Assembly: GCA_022745215.1 (NCBI GenBank)
Contig: JAIIWC010000006.1
Coordinates: 1-47,036, forward strand
Source: Collinsella sp.
GTDB lineage: Bacteria > Actinomycetota > Coriobacteriia > Coriobacteriales > Coriobacteriaceae
Reading direction: 5' to 3'
DNA length: 47,036 nucleotides
This document shows, piece by piece, positions 1 to 8,572 of the stretch. Each line of letters opens with the position of its first letter. Within the stretch, counting starts at the first letter, position 1. The notes under the pieces are model-generated. The model was not told where the DNA came from. It saw nothing but the letters and a program-made list of their open reading frames with translations, and did no database searches. The translations under genes were made by a program, and so were the position numbers.

Positions 1-84
1 CACGAGAGTATCCCGTTCATCAGCCAGCTCGCCAATCTGGGCGAGATCGACACCTCCGACGTCGCGGATCCCGCCGCGCCCTAG
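1..84 (+). CDS. C-terminal end of an unidentified protein (partial)
   Basis: The frame is open from the first base and ends at a TAG at 82-84. The last 27 residues read HESIPFISQLANLGEIDTSD and then VADPAAP. Nothing in this tail identifies a family. The start lies outside the window. The next 160 bases are very GC-rich and show no gene. Confidence 0.45.
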   Translation, partial: HESIPFISQLANLGEIDTSDVADPAAP

Positions 85-245
85 GGGCGGCGAGCCCGGG
101 CGCTCTGCCCGCCAAGCTGCGTAAGCCGGCGAAACCCGAACCTCAACCCCAACGCAACTGGCCTCAGGCCTGCGCCGATTCGCTCTCAGCGCCGCGCGGG
201 GGCCCGTGACGCATGCCCAAAAACGTACGAGGAGGAAGGAGCGCG

Positions 246-437
246 ATGACGACAGCCACGCCCTTCCGCCTTCACGGGGCCACGCAGGACCGGAAGCGAC
301 TGGGCCGTGCGGTGGGGCTGCGCTTGGATTGGCTGCACTGATATGGACAGTTCCGTGAGGGGCGCGAGAGACGGGACTCCGGGGAGATCTTCGAGGAGGA
401 GTACCTCGACTGGAAGCGCGGGTTCAGTGGAGCATGA
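246..437 (+). pseudogene. Decayed small gene with in-frame stop
   Basis: A strong ribosome binding site (GAGGAGGAAGGAG, 229-241) precedes ATG 246. The frame gives MTTATPFRLHGATQDRKRLG and then RAVGLRLDWLH before a TGA at 339-341. The same frame then continues with YGQFREGRERRDSGEIFEEE and YLDWKRGF to the next TGA at 435. The charged, protein-like sequence on both sides of the first stop suggests a nonsense mutation in a once longer gene. The family is not recognised. A short 31-residue peptide made from ATG 246 cannot be excluded. Confidence 0.4.
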
Positions 438-470
438 ACCTAATCTCTGTCTCTCTTGCTTTTTTGATTT

Positions 471-780
471 GTTGAGAAGCCGGCATTTGAGGGCATTTTG
501 GATAGCGAACAGTTCAAACAAGAAGCTGAGAAAATAGAACAAAGCCTGAGTGCCTTGAGAGTCGCCGAGCGCAATGCAGTGATTCCCTTCATGAACGGCG
601 ACTTTACCCAGTAGGATCTATATCTGGCATCCTCCTCTGAGTATGCGATGAGACTGATAGACGGATTCATCTCCATGCTCGAATCGAGGAATCTTGTTTG
701 CGTCGCCCAGCTTCTCCGCGCACAGGTTGGAGTCTGCCTGCGGACATTCGCGTTATTCGCCGCCGAAGACCAGGATGACT
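471..780 (+). pseudogene. Remnant of a hypothetical protein, interrupted by TAG
   Basis: One frame reads VEKPAFEGILDSEQFKQEAE and then KIEQSLSALRVAERNAVIPF, MNGDFTQ, a TAG at 612-614, and then DLYLASSSEYAMRLIDGFIS, MLESRNLVCVAQLLRAQVGV and CLRTFALFAAEDQ. The sequence on both sides of the stop looks like one helical protein. There is no start codon: TGA at 465 closes the frame just upstream. Near 780 the similarity to real protein ends and the opposite strand becomes arginase-like, so this looks like a junction between two gene fragments. The family resembles uncharacterised proteins with an RNLVCA-LLR-Q-D-CLRT motif; no function is known to me. Confidence 0.45.
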
Positions 781-1074
781 TTCTCCCAAAAGGCTGCCAA
801 GTACCATGGCGTGAGCGTTGGGGTAGCCATCATTCAGCGTGGATACATCCGGATGCGCATAGATCCAGACGATTCCAACGTTCTCGTATTTCCCGTGCAG
901 GTAATCGAAGAGGGCAAGCGACACCATACAGTTACCGCCGACGGTCACGACTCTGTCGGGGTTTTCTGCCGTAAGCTTCCTCTGCGCATCCTGAATCCCC
1001 GCCAGGACTTCGTCCTCGGCATAGATGCGAACTGCCTCCCATTTCTCATGTTCAAGTTTTGGGACGCGTTTCAC
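775..1074 (-). pseudogene. Arginase/agmatinase-family (ureohydrolase) remnant
   Basis: The reading contains the family blocks DRVVTVGGNCMVSLALFDYL, then GIVWIYAHPDVSTL and YPNAHAMVLGSLLGE. In this family the metal-binding block is normally WIDAHPD; here the first Asp is Tyr (residue 72 of this frame), which removes a manganese ligand. Only about 100 of the roughly 270-300 family residues are present. The N-terminal 50 or more residues are missing, and homology stops at about 780, where the frame runs into unrelated sequence. I infer a dead fragment. The stop-to-stop frame extends to 667, but that tail does not look like the family. Confidence 0.65.
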
Positions 1075-1104
1075 AATGCCGAGTGGGACCCCTGGACAGT
1101 CGGA

Positions 1105-2244
1105 TTACGTGGTGGCCCCCTTTGAGAGGGTCACGAGCATCACGGTTCCGTCCTCGGAACTTGCTTCGACCTCAACCGTGCCGCCGTGCAGCGCTGCAAT
1201 CTCCCAAACAAGCGCTAGCCCGAGTCCTGCGCCGCCGTATGCCCTGCCGCGGGATTTATCCAGGCGAAAGAACGGCTGGAAGATGCTCTCACGGTACTGC
1301 TTGGGTATTCCCGGGCCCTGATCCTCAACTCGTAGGAACACGTGGCTGTCGTTGTCGCAGATGGAGACGTTGACAGTCGAGCCAGGGCGGCTGTAACGGA
1401 TGGCATTTTCGACCAGGTTAAACATCAGCCGATAGAGGAGCGTGTCGCTTCCGATTATCAAAGCGCCTCCACTGCAATTGAGGGCGATGTCTTTATGCTC
1501 GGCAAGCGGAGCGAGGTCGGTGAGGACTTCTTCGGACAGGGGGCCAAGCTCAATATCGTCCTCGCAGGGAACGCTGCGGAGCTCACTCATCTCAAGCAGC
1601 ACCTTGGTCATTCGCGACATCCGCTCGGTTTGTTCTTGTAGCAGGCCGAGTAGCTCGGCTGTTTGAGGCTGCGATGTGGGGTGCTCGGAGACAAACAGTT
1701 CAATCTGCGCTTGCATAAGGGCGAGCGGGGTGCGCAGCTCGTGTGCGGCGTTGCCGGTAAACTGACGCTGTGCAGAGAACCCTTCGCCAAGACGGGCAAT
1801 CATGTCGTTGAAAGAGGCGCTGCATCGTTGTAGCTCGGCGGGCACATCTTCGCTGAGTCTGATTTCGCTTAGGTTGTCAGGCTGCACGCGCTCTACCTGA
1901 GCGGCAAAATCCCGTAGCGGTTTGAGCGCACGACCGCTCACAAAGTATGCCAGTACGCCGCCAAGTAGCGTGACTCCAGCCGTGATGCACCAGGCTGTCG
2001 CGCCGAAAGACTCTTGTGCGTCGTTTACGACGATCGTGACCTCGTCATCGAGGGTCCCCTTCGTTGGATCAAACGCCTGGGGCGAATCCACACCGGCAGC
2101 GTTAAAGGCCGAGATGTCGCTGCCGATGGCATCCATGTAGCGCATGCCCGTATAGCCGACCAAGCAGTTCGTTAGCACGCACGCCGCACACGTGAGCAGC
2201 GCCGTCATGATCGTTATGCGCCATTGCAGCGAAAGCCTCTTCAT
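1105..2244 (-). CDS. Sensor histidine kinase (two-component system)
   Basis: 379 residues. Two membrane segments (about 10-31 and 86-108) flank a short external loop, followed by a HAMP-like linker. A HisKA domain has the phospho-acceptor His168 in AHELRTPLA. The HATPase domain has the N box NLVENAIRYS (277-286), the G1 box DQGPGI (308-313) and the G2 box GGAGLG (337-342). It should sense a membrane or extracytoplasmic signal and phosphorylate the response regulator encoded just upstream. Its ATG overlaps the regulator's stop by four bases (ATGA), so the two are translationally coupled. The signal is unknown. The pair is transcribed away from the redox operon at 3006-5049, which is the most likely regulon member by position (inference). 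Confidence 0.93.
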   Translation of the reverse strand: MKRLSLQWRITIMTALLTCAACVLTNCLVGYTGMRYMDAIGSDISAFNAAGVDSPQAFDPTKGTLDDEVTIVVNDAQESFGATAWCITAGVTLLGGVLAYFVSGRALKPLRDFAAQVERVQPDNLSEIRLSEDVPAELQRCSASFNDMIARLGEGFSAQRQFTGNAAHELRTPLALMQAQIELFVSEHPTSQPQTAELLGLLQEQTERMSRMTKVLLEMSELRSVPCEDDIELGPLSEEVLTDLAPLAEHKDIALNCSGGALIIGSDTLLYRLMFNLVENAIRYSRPGSTVNVSICDNDSHVFLRVEDQGPGIPKQYRESIFQPFFRLDKSRGRAYGGAGLGLALVWEIAALHGGTVEVEASSEDGTVMLVTLSKGATT

Positions 2245-2915
2245 TCGCCATCCTCCATAACGTAGCCCTCTCCAATTCGATTGCGAATCGGGTCGTATCC
2301 CAAAGCGCCGCGTAATTTTTTTCGGAGCGACGAGATGTGAACGCGGGTTGCGTTGCTAAAGCTGTTCACGGTGCTATCCCAGACGTGTTCGATAAGCTCC
2401 TCTTGGCTTACCGGCCGTCCCTGATTAAGCATCAGGTATTCCAGGATTCCCGTTTCCTTGCGTGTAAGAGATAGAGCCTCACTGTCCACGGAGGCGATGC
2501 GCGCCTTGGTGTCAAAGCTGAGCTTTCCGCAGGTTAATACTATGTCGCTTTGTGCGAAGCGCCTGAGGGTAAGGCTGCGGATCCTTGCCGCAAGCTCGTC
2601 CAGATGAAACGGCTTGGTAAGGTAATCGTTGGCGCCGGCATCGAGTCCAGCGACTTTATCGGATACTTCGCCACGCGCGGACAGAATCAGTACCTTGGTC
2701 TCGCAGTCGGTTTTCCTAAGTTCCCTGAGTACGGTCATGCCGTCGATACGGGGAAGGTTGAGGTCGAGTACCACGAGGTCGAAGGCCTCAACGTTCAGTA
2801 GGTCGAGCGCCTCCTGTCCGTCGTGACAGCAGTCGACGCTGTACGCCAAGTTTCGCAAGCTGCGTGCGATCGTGTCGCACAGTGCTCGCTCATCTTCGAC
2901 GATCAAAATACGCAT
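2241..2915 (-). CDS. OmpR/PhoB-family response regulator
   Basis: 224 residues from ATG 2915, chosen because AAGGAG lies seven bases upstream and the receiver domain starts at once with MRILIVEDE. An in-frame ATG ten codons further up has no good ribosome binding site. The receiver domain has the acidic pocket ED (7-8), phospho-acceptor Asp51 in LVVLDLNLP and Lys101 in YLTKPF. A winged-helix DNA-binding domain occupies about 126-224, with the family pattern SLTRKETGILEYLMLNQGR. It is the partner of the kinase at 1105-2244 and may control the divergent redox operon or its own operon. Confidence 0.94.
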   Translation of the reverse strand: MRILIVEDERALCDTIARSLRNLAYSVDCCHDGQEALDLLNVEAFDLVVLDLNLPRIDGMTVLRELRKTDCETKVLILSARGEVSDKVAGLDAGANDYLTKPFHLDELAARIRSLTLRRFAQSDIVLTCGKLSFDTKARIASVDSEALSLTRKETGILEYLMLNQGRPVSQEELIEHVWDSTVNSFSNATRVHISSLRKKLRGALGYDPIRNRIGEGYVMEDGE

Positions 2916-3005
2916 AACAGTCTCCTTGCACATTCCAAATCGCACTTAACACGGATTTTATAGTCGATATGGTCCAATGGTCGCGTAACGAAAGGAGTGG
3001 TCAGG

Positions 3006-3152
3006 TTGTTCAAAGCGGTAAAACCCGTGGTACAGGTCGCTTTGTTGATCGTCGGAATTGCCATGGTGTGCTTTGGCGTTATGCGTGGCGAGGCGGATGC
3101 CGTGCTGGCCAAAGCGATTAGGCTGTGCTTGGAGTGTATCGGAATTGGATAA
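3006..3152 (+). CDS. CD1871A-type CXXC small membrane protein
   Basis: A 48-residue protein in a gene too short for routine ORF calling. From TTG 3006 (AGGAG at 2993-2997, eight bases upstream) it reads MFKAVKPVVQVALLIVGIAM and then VCFGVMRGEADAVLAKAIRL and CLECIGIG. One membrane helix (about 7-27) is followed by RGE and a C-terminal CLECIG CXXC motif. This matches the small 'CD1871A family CXXC motif-containing protein' known from gut clostridia, which I recall next to ferredoxin-type membrane proteins and TlpA-like redoxins, as here. The stop overlaps the TTG start of the next gene. Its likely role is as a thiol or cluster partner in membrane redox transfer (inference). Confidence 0.72.
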   Translation: MFKAVKPVVQVALLIVGIAMVCFGVMRGEADAVLAKAIRLCLECIGIG

Positions 3153-4047
3153 AAGAGAAAACACTGCGTCGCATGTTTTGGCCCGATTTCGCGGATTCAT
3201 TCAGGCGGCGGCGACGCTCGTCACCAACATTCACCTGCCAAACTTTGCCAAAGGCAGCATCTATCAGGGTGCGGGAAAAACAGTCTGCGTACCTGGGCTT
3301 AACTGCTATTCGTGCCCCGCGGCATCGGGTGCATGCCCCATCGGGTCGTTCCAATCGGTAGTGGGTTCATCCAAGTTCAACTTTTCTTACTATGTCACCG
3401 GTACGCTCATTTTGCTCGGCGTGCTGTTGGGACGATTTGTATGCGGGTTTTTGTGCCCGTTTGGCTGGCTGCAGGAACTGCTTCATAAGATCCCCGGCAA
3501 AAAGCTTTCGACAAAAAGGCTCAAGGCGCTTACGTATATCAAATACGTTGTGCTGCTGTTAGCTGTGGTATTGCTGCCTGTGCTGGTGGTCAACGATGTG
3601 GGGATGGGCGATCCGTTCTTTTGCAAATACGTCTGTCCGCAGGGCGTGCTCGAGGGCGCCATTCCGCTGGCCATTGCCAACGCCGGCATTCGATCTGCGC
3701 TGGGGCAGCTCTTTACCTGGAAACTTGTCGTTCTCATTGCCGTGGTAGTGCTGAGCGTTTTGTTCTATCGCCCCTTCTGCAAATGGATTTGTCCGCTCGG
3801 CGCATTCTATGCGCTCATGAATAAGGTGTCCCTACTGGGGATTCGGGTCGATACATGCAAATGCGTCTCGTGCGGCAAGTGTTCAAAGGTTTGTCAGATG
3901 GACGTCGATGTGACCCGCGCGCCCAATCATGCCGAATGTATCCGGTGCGGAAAGTGCATCGGGGCCTGTCCCGTCGATGCCATCAGCTATCGCTATGGCC
4001 TGGATGTGTCGGCAGAAAAGCTCCCTCTGACCGCCGATAAAAAGTAA
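3145..4047 (+). CDS. Membrane polyferredoxin (NapH/CcoG/RdxA-like 4Fe-4S protein)
   Basis: 300 residues from TTG 3145 (GGAG ten bases upstream, overlapping the previous stop). In order: a Cys-rich segment (Cys48, 54, 57, 64 in CVPGLNCYSCPAASGACPIG), a membrane helix (about 85-103), CGFLCPFGW, another helix, CKYVCPQG, a third helix, CKWICPLG, and two C-terminal 4Fe-4S motifs, CVSCGKCSKVCQMD and CIRCGKCIGACPVD. This is the NapH-like family that carries electrons across or along the membrane. It most likely feeds reducing power to the CXXC peptide and the TlpA-like lipoprotein encoded either side (inference from gene order). A longer frame starting at 3058 overlaps the peptide gene and was rejected. 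Confidence 0.88.
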   Translation: MDKRENTASHVLARFRGFIQAAATLVTNIHLPNFAKGSIYQGAGKTVCVPGLNCYSCPAASGACPIGSFQSVVGSSKFNFSYYVTGTLILLGVLLGRFVCGFLCPFGWLQELLHKIPGKKLSTKRLKALTYIKYVVLLLAVVLLPVLVVNDVGMGDPFFCKYVCPQGVLEGAIPLAIANAGIRSALGQLFTWKLVVLIAVVVLSVLFYRPFCKWICPLGAFYALMNKVSLLGIRVDTCKCVSCGKCSKVCQMDVDVTRAPNHAECIRCGKCIGACPVDAISYRYGLDVSAEKLPLTADKK

Positions 4048-4077
4048 AACAAGCTTCGACAAAACGGAGGAATGACC

Positions 4078-5049
4078 ATGAAGCTTTCTAAGATTGCGGC
4101 CCTGTTTATGGTGCCGGTGCTGGCCTTGTGTCTTGTGGCGTGTTCGACGCCCGGAGGCAACGCGAGTGAATCTACGGGCTCCGATCCTAAGATCGCGGAG
4201 CTCATTGCGCAAGAGCCGGCCAACGCCGACGAGGCCGCCGAGCTGTATGCGAAGCTCATGCAAAAAGAGAACGATATCCTTTCGAGTGATAATGCGCTGT
4301 GGGAAAAGGTATTCAATGCGGCAAATAAAGAGTCGACAATGATTGAGGACGGCAGCAATTACGGCGATTTCCTGCTCAAGACCATCGACGGCGCCAAGGA
4401 CGAGTTTACGGCAGATGAGCTCAAGACACTCAAGGCCGGCGCGCAGCAGATCAAGGAGATCGAGGACAAGCTCGAGAGCCTGGAAAAGAAGTTCCCCGGC
4501 TGTGGAAGCACGCCGAGCGCAGGCGAGAGCGTTGACGCTTCGGCCGCTGGCATGACGGCTGGTGCCGATGCTTCGAGCGAGGCGACGAAGTTCCCTAGCT
4601 TTACGGGCAAGGACCTGGACGGCAACGACGTGAGCAGCGACGAGCTGTTCTCTAAGAGCAAGGTCACCGTCATGAACTTCTGGTTTACCACTTGCAAGCC
4701 GTGCGTGGGCGAGCTGGGCGATCTTGAGGACCTGAATAAGGAGCTTGCCGAGAAGGGCGGCCAGGTCGTGGGCGTCAATTCCTTTACGCTCGATGGCAAC
4801 AAGGACGAGATTGCAGATGCCAAGGACGTGCTGAGCAAGAAGGGCGTGACGTATAAGAACATCTGGTTCAAGTCGGATAGCGAGGCCGGCAAGTTTACGT
4901 CAAATCTGTTCTCGTTCCCGACGACCTACGTTATCGATCAGAACGGCAACATCGTAGGGGAGCCCATCGTGGGCGCCATCAGCTCCGCTGAGCAGCGCGC
5001 AGCACTCGACAAGCTTATCGACCAGGCAATTGCGAAGAGCGAGCAGTAA
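4078..5049 (+). CDS. TlpA/ResA-like thioredoxin-fold lipoprotein
   Basis: 323 residues from ATG 4078; GGAGG sits seven bases upstream, whereas ATG 4072 is only one base from it. The signal peptide ends in a lipobox LVAC (Cys22), so the protein should be anchored on the outer face of the membrane. A helical, acidic segment (about 37-140) precedes a redoxin domain (about 170-323) with the active site WFTTCKPC (Cys206/Cys209) and the cis-Pro region FSFPTTYVID. The presumed role is extracytoplasmic disulfide reduction. It follows the polyferredoxin by 30 bases, so electrons could pass from cytoplasm to this thiol pair. The helical insert between lipobox and redoxin domain is longer than in ordinary ResA. 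Confidence 0.9.
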   Translation: MKLSKIAALFMVPVLALCLVACSTPGGNASESTGSDPKIAELIAQEPANADEAAELYAKLMQKENDILSSDNALWEKVFNAANKESTMIEDGSNYGDFLLKTIDGAKDEFTADELKTLKAGAQQIKEIEDKLESLEKKFPGCGSTPSAGESVDASAAGMTAGADASSEATKFPSFTGKDLDGNDVSSDELFSKSKVTVMNFWFTTCKPCVGELGDLEDLNKELAEKGGQVVGVNSFTLDGNKDEIADAKDVLSKKGVTYKNIWFKSDSEAGKFTSNLFSFPTTYVIDQNGNIVGEPIVGAISSAEQRAALDKLIDQAIAKSEQ

Positions 5050-5064
5050 AGGCTGAGTACACGT

Positions 5065-5097
5065 AATGTGACAAAGGGACAGTCCCTTTGTCACATT
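5065..5097. repeat. Perfect palindrome, AATGTGACAAAGGGAC family
   Basis: AATGTGACAAAGGGAC is followed by one base and then its exact reverse complement, giving a 33-bp palindrome just after the lipoprotein gene. Related copies are at 8525-8555 and 15477-15508, each overlapping or abutting a stop codon on the plus strand. No T-run follows, so it is not a classical terminator. Confidence 0.8.
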
Positions 5098-5111
5098 GTC
5101 GATGTTGTGTG

Positions 5112-5152
5112 CGGGACGGTGCGCTGTGTGGCGTGCCGTCCCGTTCGTTTTT
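5112..5152 (+). terminator. Rho-independent terminator of the redox operon
   Basis: CGGGACGG (5112-5119) pairs with CCGTCCCG (5136-5143) and is followed by TTCGTTTTT. It lies 62 bases after the lipoprotein stop and in front of the ABC transporter gene. Confidence 0.7.
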
Positions 5153-5203
5153 GCCCTGTTCATTACATTCCTCACTGGTGTCGGCAGAAAATGGGAATAG
5201 AGT

Positions 5204-8200
5204 ATGACAAACGCGTCGAATACGAACGGCGGGGGAGAGCGGGCGAGTGCGCCCGCGCGGGAGAGGTTGCCGTCCATGCTGGAACTCAAAGATATTTGCA
5301 AAAGGTACGTCACACAGTCGTTTACGCAGGTGGCGCTCGATAATGTGAGCCTCTCCTTTCGTGATAACGAGTTCGTGGCCATTTTGGGCCCATCGGGTTC
5401 GGGCAAGACTACGATGCTCAACGTCATCGGCGGACTGGATCATTTTGATTCCGGCGACCTGCTGATCGACGGTATTTCGACTAAGAATTTCCGTGACCGC
5501 GATTGGGATGCCTACCGCAACAACCGCATCGGCTTTGTGTTCCAGAGCTATAACCTCATTCCGCATCAGACCATTTTGGAAAACGTGGAGCTGGCGCTTA
5601 CGCTCACGGGTGTGGGCCATGCCGAACGTCGCCAACGTGCGCGCGAGGCGCTTGAGACAGTTGGCCTGGGCGAGCATGTGAACAAGCGCCCGAGCCAGCT
5701 TTCGGGCGGACAGATGCAGCGCGTGGCCATTGCCCGTGCTCTGATCAACGACCCCGAGATCGTGTTGGCAGACGAGCCGACCGGCGCCCTGGACTCAACG
5801 ACGTCCGTACAGGTCATGGACTTGCTCAAGGAGGTTGCGCGCGATCGCCTGGTCATCATGGTCACGCACAATCCCGAGCTGGCGTACCAATACGCCACGC
5901 GCATCGTTAACTTGGCGGACGGCAAGATCACCGACGACTCTGATTCCTTCGATGTCGCCGAAGCCACACGTCGCGAGGCCAAGCCCCCGCGTAAAACCTC
6001 GATGAGCTTTATGACGGCTCTGGGGCTTTCGGCGCGCAACCTCATGACCAAGAAAGGCCGTACGGCCATGACGGCCTTTGCGGGCTCGATTGGCATTATC
6101 GGCATCGCGGCGATTTTGGCGCTCTCAAACGGTGTGAACAACTACATCAAAAAGGTCGAGGAGGATACGCTGTCGAGCTATCCGCTTACCATCGCCAAGC
6201 AGGATTACGACCTGTCGTCCATGATGGGCGGGCAGGGGGCCGCGGAGGATAGTGAGGACGCGGGCGGCGCTTCCGACAGTGAGGACGATTCGGTCAAGAA
6301 GTCCGATAGGATTCCCGTAGTCACGGCCGTAAAGGATATGTTTGCGAGCGTTAAGTCCAACGATATGACGAGCTTTAAGGCATGGCTCGATGACGGGGGC
6401 GACGGCATCGACAAAGAGGTCAACGCCATTCAGTACAGCTACGGTGTGACGCCAGTCGTGTATCGCGCGGGCAAGGGCGACGAGAAGCCCGTGCGCCTGG
6501 TGCCCAACGCGATGACCGAGGCCATGAGCGGCGGCGCGAGTTCGGCGGCGATGGCGAGCATGGATTCCATGGGAAGCTCGGTCTTTAACGAGATGATCGA
6601 CGACCAGAGCCTGCTCGACAGCCAGTACGATGTCGTCGCCGGTCATTGGCCCACGTCTGCCAACGAGGCCGTGATGGTGCTTTCGAGCCGTGGTACGGTG
6701 GGCGACTACACGCTCTATAGCATCGGCGCACTGGATATCAATGAACTTAACGACCTGGTCAACAGCGCCATGACGGCCGATGGCGGGGTTGAAACGCCGC
6801 AGACCGCTGCCGACTTTACGTACGATGACGCGCTGTCAACGACGTTTAAGGTGTTGTCACCGGCAGATGCGTATCGGAAAAACGACGAGACCGGCATATG
6901 GACCGATATGTCCAACGATGCCGACTATATGGCTGCCAAGGTTGCCGACGGCATTGACGTGCGCATTGTGGGCGTAGTGCGGCCCAACGAGACGGCCAAT
7001 GCCAGCGCGCTGTCCCCGGGCATTGCCTACACGCCTGCACTGACTCGCCAGCTTATGGATCGCGCTGCTCATTCGCAGATTGTGCAGGAGCAGCTTGCTC
7101 ACCCTGAGACGGATGTCTTTACCGGCAAAACGTTTGACGAGCTGCAAGGCGAGGCCAAGCAGGGCGTGGACCTGGGCAGCATGTTCAGCGTTGACGAGGC
7201 GGCGCTCAAGAGCGCGTTCTCGTTCGATGCGGCTGCGCTCTCGGGCGCGGCCAGTGGCATGGACCTTTCTGGTATCGATTTGTCGGGCCTGGATATCGAC
7301 CTTTCGGGCGTTGGCAAGGACATCGACTTCAGCGACATCATGGCCAAGGCGCCGACTCCCGATTTCTCGGGTGTTTTTGATGGCTTGGAACTTACGCCTG
7401 AGCAGATGCAGCAGGTGGGCGCGCTTGCCAACCAGCTGTTTGAGGGCTTTATTCAGTCCGATCAGTTTAAGGCGCTGACGCCCGAGGACCTTAAGGACGC
7501 GTCGAAGCTCGCTGCTGCGTTCTCGGCGTATCTTGAGAACGATGCCACGGCGCAGCAATGTTTGGCGCAGCTCAAAGCGTTAGGCGGCGATGCCTTGGCC
7601 GAGCGTCTGCAGCAGGCGATGACCGACTACGTGCAAAAGCAGCTGGCTCCTTACTTGCAGCAGGCTATGGACCAGGTGATGCAGACGCTCAGTAACCAGA
7701 TTGCAGCAACCGTTTCGGCTCAGCTTAAGGCGGGCGCGGCGGGGCTCATGGACCAGATGGCCACGCAGATGTCGTCGAGCTTTTCTAGCCTAGCGAGCGC
7801 CATGCACGTGGATGCGAGCGCCTTTGCCCGTGCCATCCACTTCAACATGGACGCAGAGGACCTGAGCTCGCTCATGATGAGCTATGCGAAGGCGTCGAAG
7901 CTCACCTACGACAACAACCTGACCACGCTGGGTTATGCGGACGAGGCCGACCCCATCTCGGTCAAGATTTTCCCGCGCGACTTTGAGGCCAAGGAGCGTG
8001 TGCTCGACCATATCGATGCGTATAACAAGAAGGTCAAAGCCGCCGGGCACGATGAGCAGGCCATCTCGTACACCGACTATATGGGCATCATCATGGGTTC
8101 GGTGACCGACATCGTGAACACCATCAGCTTGGTGCTTATCGCGTTTGTAAGCATCAGTCTGGTGGTAAGCTCCATCATGATTGGCATCATCACCTACATC

Positions 8201-8524
8201 AGCGTGCTGGAGCGTAAAAAGGAGATCGGCATTCTGCGCGCAATCGGCGCCTCGAAGCGCAACGTCGCCAACGTGTTCAATGCCGAGACCTTTATCGAAG
8301 GCCTTATCGCCGGTGTTTTTGCTATCGTTGCCGTGGTGCTCGTGAGCTTCCCGGTCAATGCTTGGGCTCTTGCGACCAAGCAAGTACCCAACCTGATGAG
8401 CCTTCCCGTGCAAGATGCACTGGTGCTCATCGCGATTTCGGTGGTGCTGACGGTCGTCGCCGGCCTGCTGCCAGCCCGCAGCGCGTCCAAGAAGGACCCT
8501 GTGGAGGCCCTGCGCTCGGAATAG
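5204..8524 (+). CDS. MacB-like ABC transporter, fused ATPase and FtsX permease
   Basis: 1106 residues, about 450 longer than MacB. The ATPase domain (about 25-245) has Walker A GPSGSGKT (62-69), signature LSGGQ (166-170), Walker B IVLADE and MVTHN. A first membrane helix (about 285-305) leads to an extracytoplasmic region of about 650 residues. This contains acidic linkers, a short run of DLSG-like repeats (SGIDLSGLDIDLSGVG) and helical Gln/Ala-rich sequence. Three more helices with the FtsX signature ERKKEIGILRAIGASKRN close the protein. The start could also be ATG 5276 (MLELKD, GAGAGG nine bases upstream), which begins exactly at the ATPase domain. Such proteins act as mechanotransmission pumps or regulate surface processes rather than taking up substrates. 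The substrate is unknown. Confidence 0.9.
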   Translation: MTNASNTNGGGERASAPARERLPSMLELKDICKRYVTQSFTQVALDNVSLSFRDNEFVAILGPSGSGKTTMLNVIGGLDHFDSGDLLIDGISTKNFRDRDWDAYRNNRIGFVFQSYNLIPHQTILENVELALTLTGVGHAERRQRAREALETVGLGEHVNKRPSQLSGGQMQRVAIARALINDPEIVLADEPTGALDSTTSVQVMDLLKEVARDRLVIMVTHNPELAYQYATRIVNLADGKITDDSDSFDVAEATRREAKPPRKTSMSFMTALGLSARNLMTKKGRTAMTAFAGSIGIIGIAAILALSNGVNNYIKKVEEDTLSSYPLTIAKQDYDLSSMMGGQGAAEDSEDAGGASDSEDDSVKKSDRIPVVTAVKDMFASVKSNDMTSFKAWLDDGGDGIDKEVNAIQYSYGVTPVVYRAGKGDEKPVRLVPNAMTEAMSGGASSAAMASMDSMGSSVFNEMIDDQSLLDSQYDVVAGHWPTSANEAVMVLSSRGTVGDYTLYSIGALDINELNDLVNSAMTADGGVETPQTAADFTYDDALSTTFKVLSPADAYRKNDETGIWTDMSNDADYMAAKVADGIDVRIVGVVRPNETANASALSPGIAYTPALTRQLMDRAAHSQIVQEQLAHPETDVFTGKTFDELQGEAKQGVDLGSMFSVDEAALKSAFSFDAAALSGAASGMDLSGIDLSGLDIDLSGVGKDIDFSDIMAKAPTPDFSGVFDGLELTPEQMQQVGALANQLFEGFIQSDQFKALTPEDLKDASKLAAAFSAYLENDATAQQCLAQLKALGGDALAERLQQAMTDYVQKQLAPYLQQAMDQVMQTLSNQIAATVSAQLKAGAAGLMDQMATQMSSSFSSLASAMHVDASAFARAIHFNMDAEDLSSLMMSYAKASKLTYDNNLTTLGYADEADPISVKIFPRDFEAKERVLDHIDAYNKKVKAAGHDEQAISYTDYMGIIMGSVTDIVNTISLVLIAFVSISLVVSSIMIGIITYISVLERKKEIGILRAIGASKRNVANVFNAETFIEGLIAGVFAIVAVVLVSFPVNAWALATKQVPNLMSLPVQDALVLIAISVVLTVVAGLLPARSASKKDPVEALRSE

Positions 8525-8555
8525 TGTGGCAAAGGGACTGCTCCTTTTGTCGCAT
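8525..8555. repeat. Imperfect copy of the GTGACAAAGGGAC palindrome
   Basis: GTGGCAAAGGGACTGCTCC is followed by TTTTGTCGCATT. It starts directly after the TAG of the ABC gene and is a diverged copy of the element at 5065. Confidence 0.65.
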
Positions 8556-8572
8556 TGGGCGGCTTGCAAATC

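Noticed and set aside
3058..3144. Earlier start for the polyferredoxin
   Set aside because: It would overlap almost the whole small CXXC peptide gene, and the added residues are unlike the family.
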